A stretch of 64,000 bases of DNA from Bufo bufo (taxonomy: Eukaryota > Chordata > Amphibia > Anura > Bufonidae). Where the stretch lies: assembly GCF_905171765.1 (NCBI RefSeq), contig NC_053393.1, positions 67,859,371 through 67,923,370 on the forward strand. Reading direction: 5' to 3'. The notes under the pieces were generated by a model. It did no database searches. It saw only the letters and a program-made list of their open reading frames with translations, and was not told where the DNA came from. Positions 1-10,603 of this stretch are shown piece by piece. The stretch's first letter is position 1. The number at the start of each line of letters is the position of its first letter. The position numbers and the translations under genes are program-made.

Positions 1-40
1 CCCTGATCACCCCCCTGTCATTGATCACCCCCCCCTGTCA

Positions 41-131
41 GGCTGCATTCAGATGTCCGTATGATTTTTACGGATCCACGGATACATGGATCGGATCCGC
101 AAAACACATACGGACATCTGAATGGAGCCTT
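41..131. repeat. Short palindrome embedded in CCCCTGTCATTGATCA repeats
   Basis: The arms GCATTCAGATGTCCGTATG and CATACGGACATCTGAATG are inverted around a core rich in GGATCC-like words. Flanking it are short tandem words of the CCCCTGTCATTGATCA type. Equivalent hairpins recur at 52199-53000. It looks like a small TIR element (ends GGCTCCATTCAGA) caught in a satellite-like array. Confidence 0.7.
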
Positions 132-289
132 ATAGGGGGTGATCAATGACAGGGGGGTGATCACCTAATATAGACTCCCTGGTCACCCCCCTGTCATTGA
201 TCACCCCCCTGTCATTGATCACCCCTCTGTAAGGCTCCATTCAGACATTTTTTTGGCCCAAGTTAGCGGAAATTATTATTTTTTTCTTA

Positions 290-2960
290 CAAAGTCTCAT
301 ATTCCACTAACTTGTGTCAAAAAATTAAATCTCACATGAACTCACCATACCCCTCACGGAATCCAAATGCGTAAAATTTTTTTGACATTTATATTCCAGA
401 CTTCTTCTCACGCTTTAGGGCCCCTAGAATGCCAGGGCAGTATAAATACCCCACATGTGACCCCATTTCGGAAAGAAGACACCCCCAGGTATTCCGTGAG
501 GGGCATATTGAGTCCATGAAAGATTGAAATTTTTGTCCCAAGTTAGCGGAAAGGGAGACTTTGTGAGAAAAAAATAAAAAATATCAATTTCCGCTAACTT
601 GTGCCCAAAAAAAAAAAATTCTATGAACTCGCCATGCCCCTCATCTAATACCTTGAGGTGTCTTCTTTCCAAAATGGGGTCACATGTGGGGTATTTATAC
701 TGCCCTGGCATTCTAGGGGCCCCAAAGCGTGAGAAGAAGTCTGGTATCCAAATGTCTAAAAATGCCCTCCTAAAAGGAATTTGGGCACCTTTGCGCATCT
801 AGGCTGCAAAAAAAGTGTCACACATCTGGTATCGCCGTACTCAGGAGAAGTTGGGGAATGTGTTTTGGGGTGTCATTTTACATATACCCATGCTGGGTGA
901 GAGAAATATCTTGGTCAAATGCCAACTTTGTATAAAAAAATGGGAAAAGTTGTCTTTTGCCAAGATATTTCTCTCACCCAGCATGGGTATATGTAAAATG
1001 ACACCCCAAAACACATTCCCCAACTTCTCCTGAATACGGCGATACCACATGTGTGACACTTTTCTGCAGCCTAGGTGGGCAAAGGGGCCCATATTCCAAA
1101 GAGCATCTTTCGGATTTCACAGGTCATTTACCTACTTACCCCACATTAGGGCCCCTGGAAAATGCCAGGGCAGTATAACTACCCCACAAGTGACCCCATT
1201 TTGAAAAGGAGACACCCCAAGGTATTCCATGAGGGGCATGGCGAGTTCCTAGAATTTTATATTTTTTGTCACAAGTTAGTGGAAAATGATGATTTTTTTT
1301 TTCTTTTTTTTTTCTTACAAAGTCTTATATTCCACTAACTTGTGACAAAAAATAAAAACTTCCATGAACTCACTATGCCCATCAGCGAATACCTTGGGGT
1401 GTCTTCTTTCCAAAATGGGGTCACTTGTGGGGTAGTTATACTGCCCTGGCATTCTAGGGGCCCAAATGTGTGGTAAGGAGTTTGAAATCAAATTCTGTAA
1501 AAAATGACCAGTGAAATCCGAAAGGTGCTCTTTGGAATATGGGCCCCTTTGCCCACCTAGGCTGCAAAAAAGTGTCACACATGTGGTATCTCCGTATTCA
1601 GGAGAAGTTGGGGAATGTGTTTTGGGGTGTCATTTTACATATACCCATGCTGGGTGAGAGAAATATCTTGGCAAAAGACAACTTTTCCCATTTTTTTATA
1701 CAAAGTTGGCATTTGACCAAGATATTTCTCTCACCCAGCATGGGTATATGTAAAATGACACCCCAAAACACATTCCCCAACTTCTCCTGAGTACGGCGAT
1801 ACCAGATGTGTGACACTTTTTTGCAGCCTAGGTGGGCAAAGGGGCCCATATTCCAAAGAGCACCTTTCGGATTTCACTGGCCATTTTTTACAGAATTTGA
1901 TTTCAAACTCCTTACCACACATTTGGGCCGCTAGAATGCCAGGGCAGTATAACTACCCCACAAGTGACCCCATTTTGGAAAGAAGACATCCCAAGGTATT
2001 CGCTGATGGGCATAGTGAGTTCATGGAAGTTTTTATTTTTTGTCACAAGTTAGTGGAAAATGATGATTTTTTTTTTTTTTCTTACAAAGTCTCATATTCC
2101 ACTAACTTGTGACAAAAAATAAAAACTTCCATGAACTCACTATGCCCAACAGCGAATACCTTGGGGTGTCTTCTTTCCAAAATGGGGTCACTTGTGGGGT
2201 AGTTATACTGCCCTGGCATTCTAGGGGCCCAAATGTGTGGTAAGGAGTTTGAAATCAAATTCTGTAAAAAATGACCAGTGAAATCCGAAAGGTGCTCTTT
2301 GGAATATGGGCCCCTTTGCCCACCTAGGCTGCAAAAAAGTGTCACACATGTGGTATCTCCGTATTCAGGAGAAGTTGGGGAATGTGTTTTGGGGTGTCAT
2401 TTTACATATTCCCATGCTAGGTGAGAGAAATATCTTGGCAAAAGACAACTTTTCCCATTTTTTTATACAAAGTTGGCATTTGACCAAGATATTTATCTCA
2501 CCCAGCATGGGTATATGTAAAAAGACACCCCAAAACACATTCCTCAACTTCTCCTGAATACAGAGATACCAGATGTGTGACACTTTTTTGCAGCCTAGGT
2601 GGGCAAAGGGGCCCATATTCCAAAGAGCACCTTTCGGATTTCACAGGTCATTTTTTACAGAATTTGATTTCAAACTCCTTACCACACATTTGGGCCCCTA
2701 GAATGCCAGGGCAGTATAACTACCCCACAAGTGACCCCATTTTGGAAAGAAGACATCCCAAGGTATTCGCTGAAGCTTTTATTTTTTGTCACAAGTTAGT
2801 GGAATATGAGACTTTGTAAGAAAAAAAAAAAAAAAAAAATCATAATTTTCCGCTAACTTGTGACAAAAAATAAAAAGTTCTATGAACTCACTATGCCCAT
2901 CAGCGAATACCTTAGGGTGTCTACTTTCCGAAATGGGGTCATTTGTGGGGTGTTTGTACT
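290..2960. repeat. Chain of alternating inverted repeats (about 760-bp period)
   Basis: Segments containing CACAAGTTAGTGGAA, CCAGGGCAGTATAACTACC and CACCCAGCATGGGTATA alternate in orientation. Palindrome centres of one type lie near 940, 1697 and 2463, and of the other type near poly-T/poly-A tracts at about 1300, 2075 and 2830. The same open frames (for example one beginning MGPFAHLGC) therefore appear on both strands. Single strands could form hairpins several hundred bases long. Confidence 0.85.
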
Positions 2961-3577
2961 GTCTGGGCATTGTAGAACCTCAGGAAACATGACAGGTGCT
3001 CAGAAAGTCAGAGCTGCTTCAAAAAGCGGAAATTCACATTTTTGTACCATAGTTTGTAAACGCTATAACTTTTACCCAAACCATTTTTTTTTTACCCAAA
3101 CATTTTTTTTTTATCAAAGACATGTAGAACAATAAATTTAGAGCAAAATTTATATTCGTTTTTTTTGCAAAATTTTACAACTGAAAGTGAAAAATGTCAT
3201 TTTTTTGCAAAAAAATCGTTAAATTTCGATTAATAACAAAAAAAGTAAAAATGTCAGCAGCAATGAAATACCACCAAATGAAAGCTCTATTAGTGAGAAG
3301 AAAAGGAGGTAAAATTCATTTGGGTGGTAAGTTGCATGACCGAGCAATAAACCGCTAAAGTTGTGGAGTGACGATTTGTAAAAAAGGGCCTGGTCTTTAG
3401 GGGGGTATAAACCTGTGGTCCTTAAGTGGTTAAGGGGTTAATAAATATTCACGAGAAATAAAAGAGGAATGACACAGTACACAGTTCTAACAAAAGAAGC
3501 TCCAGGTATCTTATTTCATGGGGAATACAAGTCTTTACTAAAACAGACGTGTCGGCAGAAATAACAGGTCGGCTTTA

Positions 3578-5140
3578 CAGGGAGTGCAGAATTATTAGGC
3601 AAATGAGTATTTTGACCACATCATCCTCTTTATGCATGTTGTCTTACTCCAAGCTGTATAGGCCCGAAAGCCTACTACCAATTAAGCATATTAGGTGATG
3701 TGCATCTCTGTAATGAGAAGGGGTGTGGTCTAATGACATCAACACCCTATATTAGGTGTGCATAATTATTAGGCAACTTCCTTTCCTTTGGCAAAATGGG
3801 TCAAAAGAAGGACTTGACAGGCTCAGAAAAGTCAAAAATAGTGAGATATCTTGCAGAGGGATGCAGCACTCTTAAAATTGCAAAGCTTCTGAAGCGTGAT
3901 CATCGAACAATCAAGCGTTTCATTCAAAATAGTCAACAGGGTCGCAAGAAGCGTGTGGAAAAACCAAGGCGCAAAATAACTGCCCATGAACTGAGAAAAG
4001 TCAAGCATGCAGCTGCCAAGATGCCACTTGCCACCAGTTTGGCCATATTTCAGAGCTGCAACATCACTGGAGTGCCCAAAAGCACAAGGTGTGAAATACT
4101 CAGAGACATGGCCAAGGTAAGAAAGGCTGAAAGACGACCACCACTGAACAAGACACACAAGCTGAAACGTCAAGACTGGGCCAAGAAATATCTCAAGACT
4201 GATTTTTCTAAGGTTTTATGGACTGATGAAATGAGAGTGAGTCTTGATGGGCCAGATGGATGGGCCCGTGGCTGGATTGGTAAAGGGCAGAGAGCTCCAG
4301 TCCGACTCAGACGCCAGCAAGGTGGAGGTGGAGTACTGATTTGGGCTGGTATCATCAAAGATGAGCTTGTGGGGCCTTTTCGGGTTGAGGATGGAGTCAA
4401 GCTCAACTCCCAGTCCTACTGCCAGTTTCTGGAAGACACCTTCTTCAAGCAGTGGTACAGGAAGAGATCTGCATCCTTCGAGAAAAACATGATTTTCATG
4501 CAGGACAATGCTCCATCACACGCGTCCAAGTACTCCACAGCGTGGCTGGCAAGAAAGGGTATAAAAGAAGAAAATCTAATGACATGGCCTCCTTGTTCAC
4601 CTGATCTGAACCCCATTGAGAACCTGTGGTCCATCATCAAATGTGAGATTTACAAGGAGGGAAAACAGTACACCTCTCTGAACAGTGTCTGGGAGGCTGT
4701 GGTTGCTGCTGCACGCAATGTTGATGGTGAACAGATCAAAACACTGACATAATCCATGGATGACAGGCTTTTGAGTGTCCTTGCAAAGAAAGGTGGCTAT
4801 ATTGGTCACTGATTTGTTTTTGTTTTGTTTTTGAATGTCAGAAATGTATATTTGTGAATGTTGAGATGTTATATTGGTTTCACTGGTAAAAAAAAATAAT
4901 TGAAATGGGTATATATTTGTTTTTTGTTAAGTTGCCTAATAATTATGCACAGTAATAGTCACCTGCACACACAGATATCCCCCTAAAATAGCTAAAACTA
5001 AAAACAAACTAAAAACTACTTCCAAAAATATTCAGCTTTGATATTAATATGTTTTTTGGGTTCATTGAGAACATGGTTGTTGTTCAATAATAAAATTAAT
5101 CCTCAAAAATACAACTTGCCTAATAATTCTGCACTCCCTG
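3578..5140 (+). mobile_element. Tc1/mariner transposon, complete, with IR/DR ends
   Basis: The outer inverted repeats begin CAGGGAGTGCAGAATTATT on the left and end with its complement at 5140, flanked by the TA duplication expected of Tc1/mariner (3576-3577 and 5141-5142). A second copy of the TAATTATTAGGCAA motif lies inside each end (about 3762-3775 and 4932-4945). This gives an inverted repeat/direct repeat arrangement with two candidate transposase sites per end. A transposase gene fills the middle. Clean ends and an almost open gene point to a fairly young insertion. Confidence 0.93.
3796..4752 (+). CDS. Tc1/mariner family transposase (DD37E spacing), slightly truncated
   Basis: This 318-residue frame encodes the cut-and-paste transposase of the surrounding element. 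The N-terminal third is a helix-turn-helix DNA-binding region (TLKIAKLLKRDHRTIKRF, about residues 26-43) followed by a basic linker (GRKKR). The catalytic RNase-H-like domain shows D144 in LWTDE, D237 in MQDNAPSH and E275 in PDLNPIENLW. By my count 37 residues separate the second D and the E, more than the 34 of classical Tc1 and like the DD37E group. The ATG follows the inner repeat by about 20 bp. The TAA at 4750-4752 looks premature: the frame continues in phase to a TGA at 4810-4812 with a family-like tail (MDDRLLSVLAKKGGYIGH). The stop thus probably removes only about 20 residues, and activity is uncertain. Confidence 0.88.
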   Translation: MGQKKDLTGSEKSKIVRYLAEGCSTLKIAKLLKRDHRTIKRFIQNSQQGRKKRVEKPRRKITAHELRKVKHAAAKMPLATSLAIFQSCNITGVPKSTRCEILRDMAKVRKAERRPPLNKTHKLKRQDWAKKYLKTDFSKVLWTDEMRVSLDGPDGWARGWIGKGQRAPVRLRRQQGGGGVLIWAGIIKDELVGPFRVEDGVKLNSQSYCQFLEDTFFKQWYRKRSASFEKNMIFMQDNAPSHASKYSTAWLARKGIKEENLMTWPPCSPDLNPIENLWSIIKCEIYKEGKQYTSLNSVWEAVVAAARNVDGEQIKTLT

Positions 5141-5630
5141 TACACTGGCCATATGTATTGAAAGTGTAAAAGGGCTGAAAGATCTGTTGTTTCCCCAGGA
5201 GGTAAGCGGTGCTGGATGTGTCTAGGTCAAAGAGCAGCAGTAGTAAAATATCAGTAGGTTAATAAAACAATTGCAGCATTGTACACTGTAGTGGTAAGTA
5301 AGCTGTGAAAAGATCATTAGCTGTATTTTACAGGCCCATGTAAAGATTGAACACAGAATAAAAGTGAATTGTCTGAAGTTCCCTCCACCCCAACATATAG
5401 ACAGTGGACACGCCTAAAACTTAACTACAACACCCCCATAAAATCTAACGTAACATATGTACCACACACACACATAAAGTGGCAGCCTACTGTATATCTT
5501 TCAATACAACCAGGCTTGGACTGGCCCACAGGGAAACTGGTGAATCCCCTTGTAGGCCCCTGAGCAAGGTGGGCCCTTAGACCCCCATCCCCTGCACAGG
5601 TGAAACCACAGACTGACTGCAATAGATGCG
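5141..5630. other. No gene seen; contains a short hAT-end fragment
   Basis: Nothing coding is recognised. At about 5511-5582 a segment beginning CAGGCTTGGACTGGCCCAC matches, in reverse complement, the right end of the hAT MITE at 26742-27010, so it is a truncated relative. The rest is unassigned. Confidence 0.5.
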
Positions 5631-5645
5631 TTAATTTTTTACGTA

Positions 5646-5817
5646 AATTTGTTTTCCCTTAGTCCTAACAGCAGCACAAGTGGGGATTTCTCCCCTGTGA
5701 AACTAGTAGGACAGGTGGAATTTTTGATGACAAAATTTTTTCCTACCAAGCACTAATTAAATAATTAGTAGAAAACCCACCCCTATAAAGGGCAGACAGC
5801 CCATAATTCAGTGCTTT
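5646..5817 (+). repeat. DIRS inverted terminal repeat (3' side of the minus-strand element)
   Basis: It is inverted relative to 6863-7029 with few mismatches over about 170 bp; shared words include GTCCTAACAGCAGCACAAG and CTAATTATTTAATTAGTGC in complement. The outermost 40 bp are also complementary to part of the internal region at 5851-5901. Confidence 0.85.
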
Positions 5818-5850
5818 ATATCAAGCAGAAACAAAACAAGGGTGGGAAAT

Positions 5851-5940
5851 TTGTGTGCTGCTGTTAGGACTAAGGGAAAACAAATATACGTTAAAAATTC
5901 ACGCTTCCCTTACGTCCTAACCAGCAGCACAAGTGGGGAC
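5851..5940 (-). repeat. DIRS internal complementary region (ICR)
   Basis: Bases about 5851-5901 are the reverse complement of the left outer end (5631-5680). Bases about 5902-5940 are the reverse complement of the right outer end (about 6992-7029). The two halves abut, so together they spell the joined element ends. In the DIRS model this region templates completion of the termini and formation of the circular intermediate. Confidence 0.83.
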
Positions 5941-6001
5941 CTGGCAAGCAACACAAACAAATTGGGCGGACCTCTTCACATAATACCGTCCCCTTTTTTT
6001 T

Positions 6002-6735
6002 TTATGAGAGGGCGGCAGACAGAATGGTACGTCCGAATGCTACCCCCTCCGAGCGCCTAGAGTCTAGACGGTAATGTCTAACGAAAGTGCTGTGGGAGCT
6101 CCAGGAAGCAGCAGCACAAATCTGTTCAAGTGGAACTAGATTATTTTCCGCAAAGGAAGTCAATATTGCCCTCGTGGAATTGGCGGTGACAAAGGATGGA
6201 GGAGCCAAGCCTTGGGATAAAAAGGCTTCCCGGATTGCCTCCTTTACCCATCTACTTAGAGAGGGTTTGCTTTTACCGGAGAAGGAGAGCAGCAGGTGTT
6301 CTGATTTCCTAAAGTTCGCAGTCCTGTTCAGGTAGATTTTTAGATTCCTGGAAATGTCCAAGGAGTGAAGGGCTTCCTTTTCAGGAGATGATGGAGTAGG
6401 ACATAGGACCGGCAAGGAGATGGTTTGATTTCGGTTACCGAATGAGGGAACCTTAGGAGCAAAGGTCGGTAAAAATCTCAACAGGACAGAGTCATGGAGA
6501 AAGAGGGTATAAGGCTCTAAGGACAGAAACCTAAGGTCTACATTCTCTAAGGGTTCAAAGGGGGGAGAGGATAGCCCCTTTAGAACAATGGATAAATCCC
6601 ATTCAGGGATAGGTCTCAGGATTCTAGGTTTTAATCTTTTGGCTCCCTTGAGGAACCTCCTGAGTAGGGGGTCTTGAGATAATGGTCTACCTAAAGAGGC
6701 AGAGAGAGCACTGATGTGGACTCTGAGAGTAGACG
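6002..6735 (-). pseudogene. DIRS tyrosine recombinase, missing a catalytic block
   Basis: The frame is open from about 6735 down to the stop at 6002; the last 159 codons have their own ATG at 6481. Family landmarks in order are LRRFLKGAKRLKPRILRP, PIPEWDLSIVLKGL, NSTRA and ASWSSHSTFVRHYRLD. The last contains the expected nucleophilic tyrosine, and NSTRA holds the second catalytic arginine. Two defects are visible. The segment after LRFLSL that normally carries the first catalytic arginine (an SARRVSELQALS-like block, about 24 residues) is missing in frame, and the usual histidine of the HSTR motif is asparagine. The product would not be expected to recombine DNA. No RT or gag coding remains upstream. 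Confidence 0.85.
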
Positions 6736-6862
6736 CTTGTCCAGGCCGTCCTGTAGGAATTGTAAAATAGCTGAAAGAGGAGGATCTGAGGGTACTACCT
6801 CTTTAACAGCACACCACTGAAGAAAGATCTTGCGTCCTACTGTCCACAGGGACAGAGAAAAA

Positions 6863-7029
6863 AAGCACTGAATTATGGGCTGTCTGCCCTTTATAGGGGT
6901 GGGTTTTCTACTAATTATTTAATTAGTGCTTGGTAGGAAAAAAATTTGTCATCAAAAATTCCACCTGTCCTACTAGTTTCACAGGGGCGAACTCCCCACT
7001 TGTGCTGCTGGTTAGGACGTAAGGGAAAC
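6863..7029 (+). repeat. DIRS inverted terminal repeat (5' side of the minus-strand element)
   Basis: Partner of 5646-5817. Its outer 38 bases are complementary to 5902-5940 of the internal complementary region. Confidence 0.85.
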
Positions 7030-7239
7030 ATACCTGTGTGTATTATTTAACAAACTCCCCAGGTTATTATTATACCCACGGTGGTGGAGATGACTTCTAG
7101 GTAAGAGGCAGGCTAGCCTGACCTCTCAAAGTCACTGCAGGGACCCCTGTAATCCCTCATCTTGTAGTACCTTGCTACTGCTGCCTCTGTATGAGCAGGT
7201 AATATTTCCATGTAGCTTTACAGTGGGCCCCCAAATTAA

Positions 7240-7765
7240 AGGGATTCTGTCACCTAGTTTTCAGTTATAGAGCTGCAGAAATGCACGGCTAGATCGCCGC
7301 TAGCATGTCCACAATATACCGGTCCTATAGGGCTGTGTCCTTCTATTTTGTTTAAAAAATTATTTTTGAGATATGTAAATGAGCCTTGTAAGGTGCCCAA
7401 GGGGCTGCACTAACCTTCCTGGTGCCCAGCCATGCCCCCCTGTGAAGGAGCCCAGCACAGCCTGTGTCCTCCGAATCTCCTCCTTTCGTCACAGTTAGAT
7501 TGCTGTAATCTCGCGATGCGCAGTTCCTTCCCTGAGGCTGATGCCAGCACAGGGAAGGAACACTATACCAGCACTGCGCATGCGCAAGCTCGCGCGTCAC
7601 GAGATTACGGCAATCTAACTGTGAGCAAGGAGGAGATTCTGAGGACGCAGGCGGCGCTGGGCTCCAAGAAGGTTCGTACAGCCCCTTGGGCACCTTACAA
7701 GGCTCATTTACATATCTCTAAAATCATTTTTTAAACAAAATAAAAGGACACAGCCCTAGGCACCG
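7240..7765. mobile_element. TTAA foldback MITE, right end truncated
   Basis: The left end is TTAA (7236-7239) followed by AGGGATTCTGTCACC, the start shared with the palindromes at 27196 and 42565. Bases about 7325-7410 are inverted at 7677-7760 (GGGCACCTTACAAGGCTCA). The outer part of the right arm is missing, since pairing stops near 7760. No coding content. Confidence 0.7.
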
Positions 7766-9709
7766 CAGTCCAACACTGACTACAACACTGTAAAGACTTA
7801 ACATGTTAGCTTTGTAAACCTTTAACTTTTTGTGCCTGCTGTTTATTAAATTACATATAGAACAGAGAAGACGCCTTACTGGTGTGCTTACTGGTACTTA
7901 CTGGACTGGATGGTGAAAAAAATAAAAGTGATACACCATAAGGACTGTAGCTAGTAATCTCATACATGATAGAAATTACCAAGTATTTCATTAATCAAGA
8001 GCAGGTTAAAAATTGTACCATGATATTAAGCCTGCATCAAGATATGATATCATAGGTAAACTGTACACAGGGAAATCTTGGGTGTAGTGAAGGAGAAAAT
8101 ATTAGCTTGTAACAGCGCTGTGAAGGTGAGAACAGAGTAAATATTCTGCACATCTGAACACTTGTGTGCCTAACGCTTTCTTCAATTGTCTTTTATTCTT
8201 CTTCTCTGTTTCTCTCTCTCTCTTTTTTATTTTTTATTTTCATGTAAATCCATAGAATGGATTTGCAAAGAGATGCAATTCACTGAATGGAAATATGCAA
8301 AGAGGTATTGTCACCGCCAGATCTCTAAGAAGCTCTGACAGACGTTCTTCTGTACCTCCTGCATGATGTTCTTTTGTTTTGCTTTGACTTTGTCATCTCT
8401 TTTCCTTCTCCCAGCTGTCATCCATTCAGACTGATTGCCTCCCTTTATATCCCCTCCCATACTACCTCACTTTGTGTTTTATACTACTTCCTGGATTGTG
8501 CTCTCGGCTACATGCTGCAACTGCTGGTTCCTCAGATAAGTCGCTTTCTTTATTTGTGTTTTTCTGCTGGCTTGATTCTAGGTGACCCTGACTCCCTCCG
8601 TATTAAGTGCAGGGAGCCGGTGGTCGTGTCCCCTCACTATTGTAGGGTTTTCAGGTGTCATATATTCGAGGCATGTGGGCATGCCATTATCTATCTTAGA
8701 GATATTTGCATGGGCTGAGCAGTAAGGATGAGCTCTAGGGCTGTTATAGGGCTTACCCATATGTTCCTTAGTTTGGGATCAAGTCAGTCTGATGTTTATT
8801 TGTGACTTCCAGTTTTCTGCAACACCATCCGTGACAGGTATCTCCAAAGGAAAGAGAACCATCTTGCTAGCGCCACCTTGTGGAAGTGGCTCTCTAGGAG
8901 TCAAAATCCGACTTTCCAACAAGCCTTGGGATATGACAAGCCAAGCCAAATATCCATCCATAGACAACTGTTTTTGGGGTGCTTGCCCCTCGTCAGTATG
9001 GACTAGGATTCCGGCTGGCTGAGTGCGATGCCTTGGATGCAGCTTAGGCCGGGTGCTTGCTCTTGTTAAGGAGACCAGCTGTGTACGAAGACTCGCTGGG
9101 AGCGCTTCATGGTACGGAGACTTTATTAGCATCGCACCCAGCCAGCCACAATCTTACTCTGTACGGATGAGTACAGACTGTGAGATCTAAAATGCTGAAA
9201 ATTACAATCAAGTGACCTGTTCAAGTATCAATAGCCTCAAAAAAAATGACAGACATATCTCATATTTTTTCCACAAACACTGGAAAAAAGTCCCCCATTT
9301 TAACAGACTGTCTACAGGACTGTTCTGGACGGTTGGCGACCCTGGTCCATGGGTTGTATGTGCTATTGCAGCTCAGCTCCACTGAAGAGAATGAGCTGCA
9401 CCATATCGATCAGGGAAACGCCGCTAGACTCCAGAAATTAGTGGAGGACACATGTATACCACGACACCCTGACATGCACCGCCGACTGAAAGGTGGAGAG
9501 GACTGCAACAACCAGCAAGAGATGCATGTACTCTGCTGTGAAGGGAGGTGGTAAGCAGCGCCTCCAGCGCTATCGAAACCTACCAGTCATCATTAGTAGT
9601 TGGCTCTGTACCCTGTATAACAGTCACCAGCAGTATCCAACTTTATCCATTGTACAATATAGCAATCAGCAGTATCATCATCAATATCTGTCTTCATCTA
9701 CTGACAGTA
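7766..9709. other. No gene recognised; probable old repeats
   Basis: There is a pyrimidine-rich tract around 8190-8245. A stretch at about 8580-8860 reads like a decayed dispersed repeat, and an inverted pair GGCTGGCTG(A/G)GTGCGATG lies at 9011-9029 and 9131-9150. I cannot assign these to a family with confidence. The open frames here have no recognisable domains. Confidence 0.4.
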
Positions 9710-9712
9710 TAA

Positions 9713-10149
9713 GGCTACTTTCACACTAGCGTTTTTTGCGGATCCATCATGGATCTGCAAAAACGTTTCCGTTACAATAATACAACCGCATGCATCCGTC
9801 ATGAACGGATCAGGTTGTATTATGTCTTCTATAGCCATGACGGATCCGTCATAAACACCATTGAAAGTCAATGAAGGACGGATCCGTTTTCTATTGTGCC
9901 ATATTGTCAGAGGAAACGGATCCGTCCCCATTGACTTACATTGTGGATCTGTTTGGCTCTGCACCACATTGCGGACAGAAAAACGCTACAGGCAGCGTTT
10001 TGGTCTCCGCCTCCAAAGCGAAATGGAGACTGATCGGAGGCAAACTGATGCATTCTGAGCAGATCCTTTTCCATTCAGAATACACTGCTTGTGAGAGCCC
10101 ATGACGGATCTCAGAAGCGGAAAGCCAAAACGCTAATGTGAAAGTAGCC
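9713..10149. mobile_element. PIF/Harbinger-like MITE, TAA duplication
   Basis: The terminal repeats GGCTACTTTCACACTAGCG and its complement are flanked on both sides by TAA (9710-9712, 10150-10152). The interior is rich in GGATCCGT-type words in both orientations. It belongs to the same family as 26197-26661, 28069-28444 and 23604-23750. The 3-bp TAA/TTA duplication fits the Harbinger superfamily. Confidence 0.78.
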
Positions 10150-10152
10150 TAA

Positions 10153-10427
10153 GGGCTCCTGCACACCACCGTTGTTTTTGTCCGCATCTGATCCACATTT
10201 TTTCGGGTTGGATGCGGACCCATTCACTTTAATGGGGCTGCAAAAGATGCGGACAGCACACTGTGTGCTGTCTGCATCCGCACGTATGTTCCGTAGCATC
10301 CGCAAAAATATAGAACATGTCCTATTCCTTTCCACATTACGGACTAGGATAGGACTGTTCTGTTATGGGCCGGACGTTCCGCAATTTGCGCACCGCAAAA
10401 CCAGGCTACGGCCATGTATATGAGTCC
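10153..10427. mobile_element. Second Harbinger-like MITE, directly abutting
   Basis: The ends GGGCTCCTGCACACCACCGT and ACGGCCATGTATATGAGTCC are imperfect inverted repeats flanked by TAA (10150-10152, 10428-10430). The left TAA is also the right duplication of the preceding MITE, so one inserted at the border of the other. Confidence 0.72.
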
Positions 10428-10603
10428 TAAGAGTCTATGTGAACAGTACTTTATATAAAGTATGTCCTATCTGATCATCTCTATGAATTGTATTTGGAAT
10501 TTAGTCATAAAGAGGACCTTTCATGTTTTGTTTAGTTTTTTTAAAGGGTTCTCAGTGCTCTTAATATTGATGACTTATCCTCAGGATAGGTCATCAATAT
10601 CAG

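Larger units (their letters stand above)
1..3429 (+). mobile_element. TTAA-type non-autonomous element, right part (left end outside window)
   Basis: This is the right part of the same element that is complete at 51720-56528, in the same orientation. Both share the satellite block, the chain of inverted repeats and a nearly identical right tail (about 2960-3430 here, 56040-56528 there). The right end reads AGTGGTTAA, with the TTAA at 3430-3433, matching the AGGTGGTTAA end of the complete copy. The family is therefore TTAA-target and piggyBac-type by its ends. No transposase is encoded. The many 60-130 codon open frames on both strands are mirror images produced by the palindromes and are not genes. 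Confidence 0.8.
5631..7029 (-). mobile_element. DIRS-like tyrosine-recombinase retroelement, internally deleted
   Basis: The structure is diagnostic of DIRS elements. Inverted terminal repeats of about 170 bp (around 5646-5817 and 6863-7029) flank a tyrosine-recombinase coding region on the minus strand. Between the gene and the lower-coordinate terminal repeat lies an internal complementary region. At about 1.4 kb it is far below the usual 5-6 kb: gag, reverse transcriptase, RNase H and methyltransferase are absent, and the recombinase follows the upper repeat almost directly. No target duplication is expected, because DIRS elements insert by recombination. The copy is dead but could in principle be mobilised by a complete relative. 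Confidence 0.85.

Noticed and set aside
841..2819. Repeated 60-130 codon open frames on both strands (MGPFAHLGC..., MTLFCSLGG...)
   Set aside because: They are mirror products of the inverted-repeat chain. The same frames appear on both strands and in every unit, with no domain and no expected gene structure.
8374..8718. 114-codon frame that might be an exon or small protein
   Set aside because: I see no domain, conserved motif or convincing splice sites, and the sequence around 8580-8860 reads like an old repeat.
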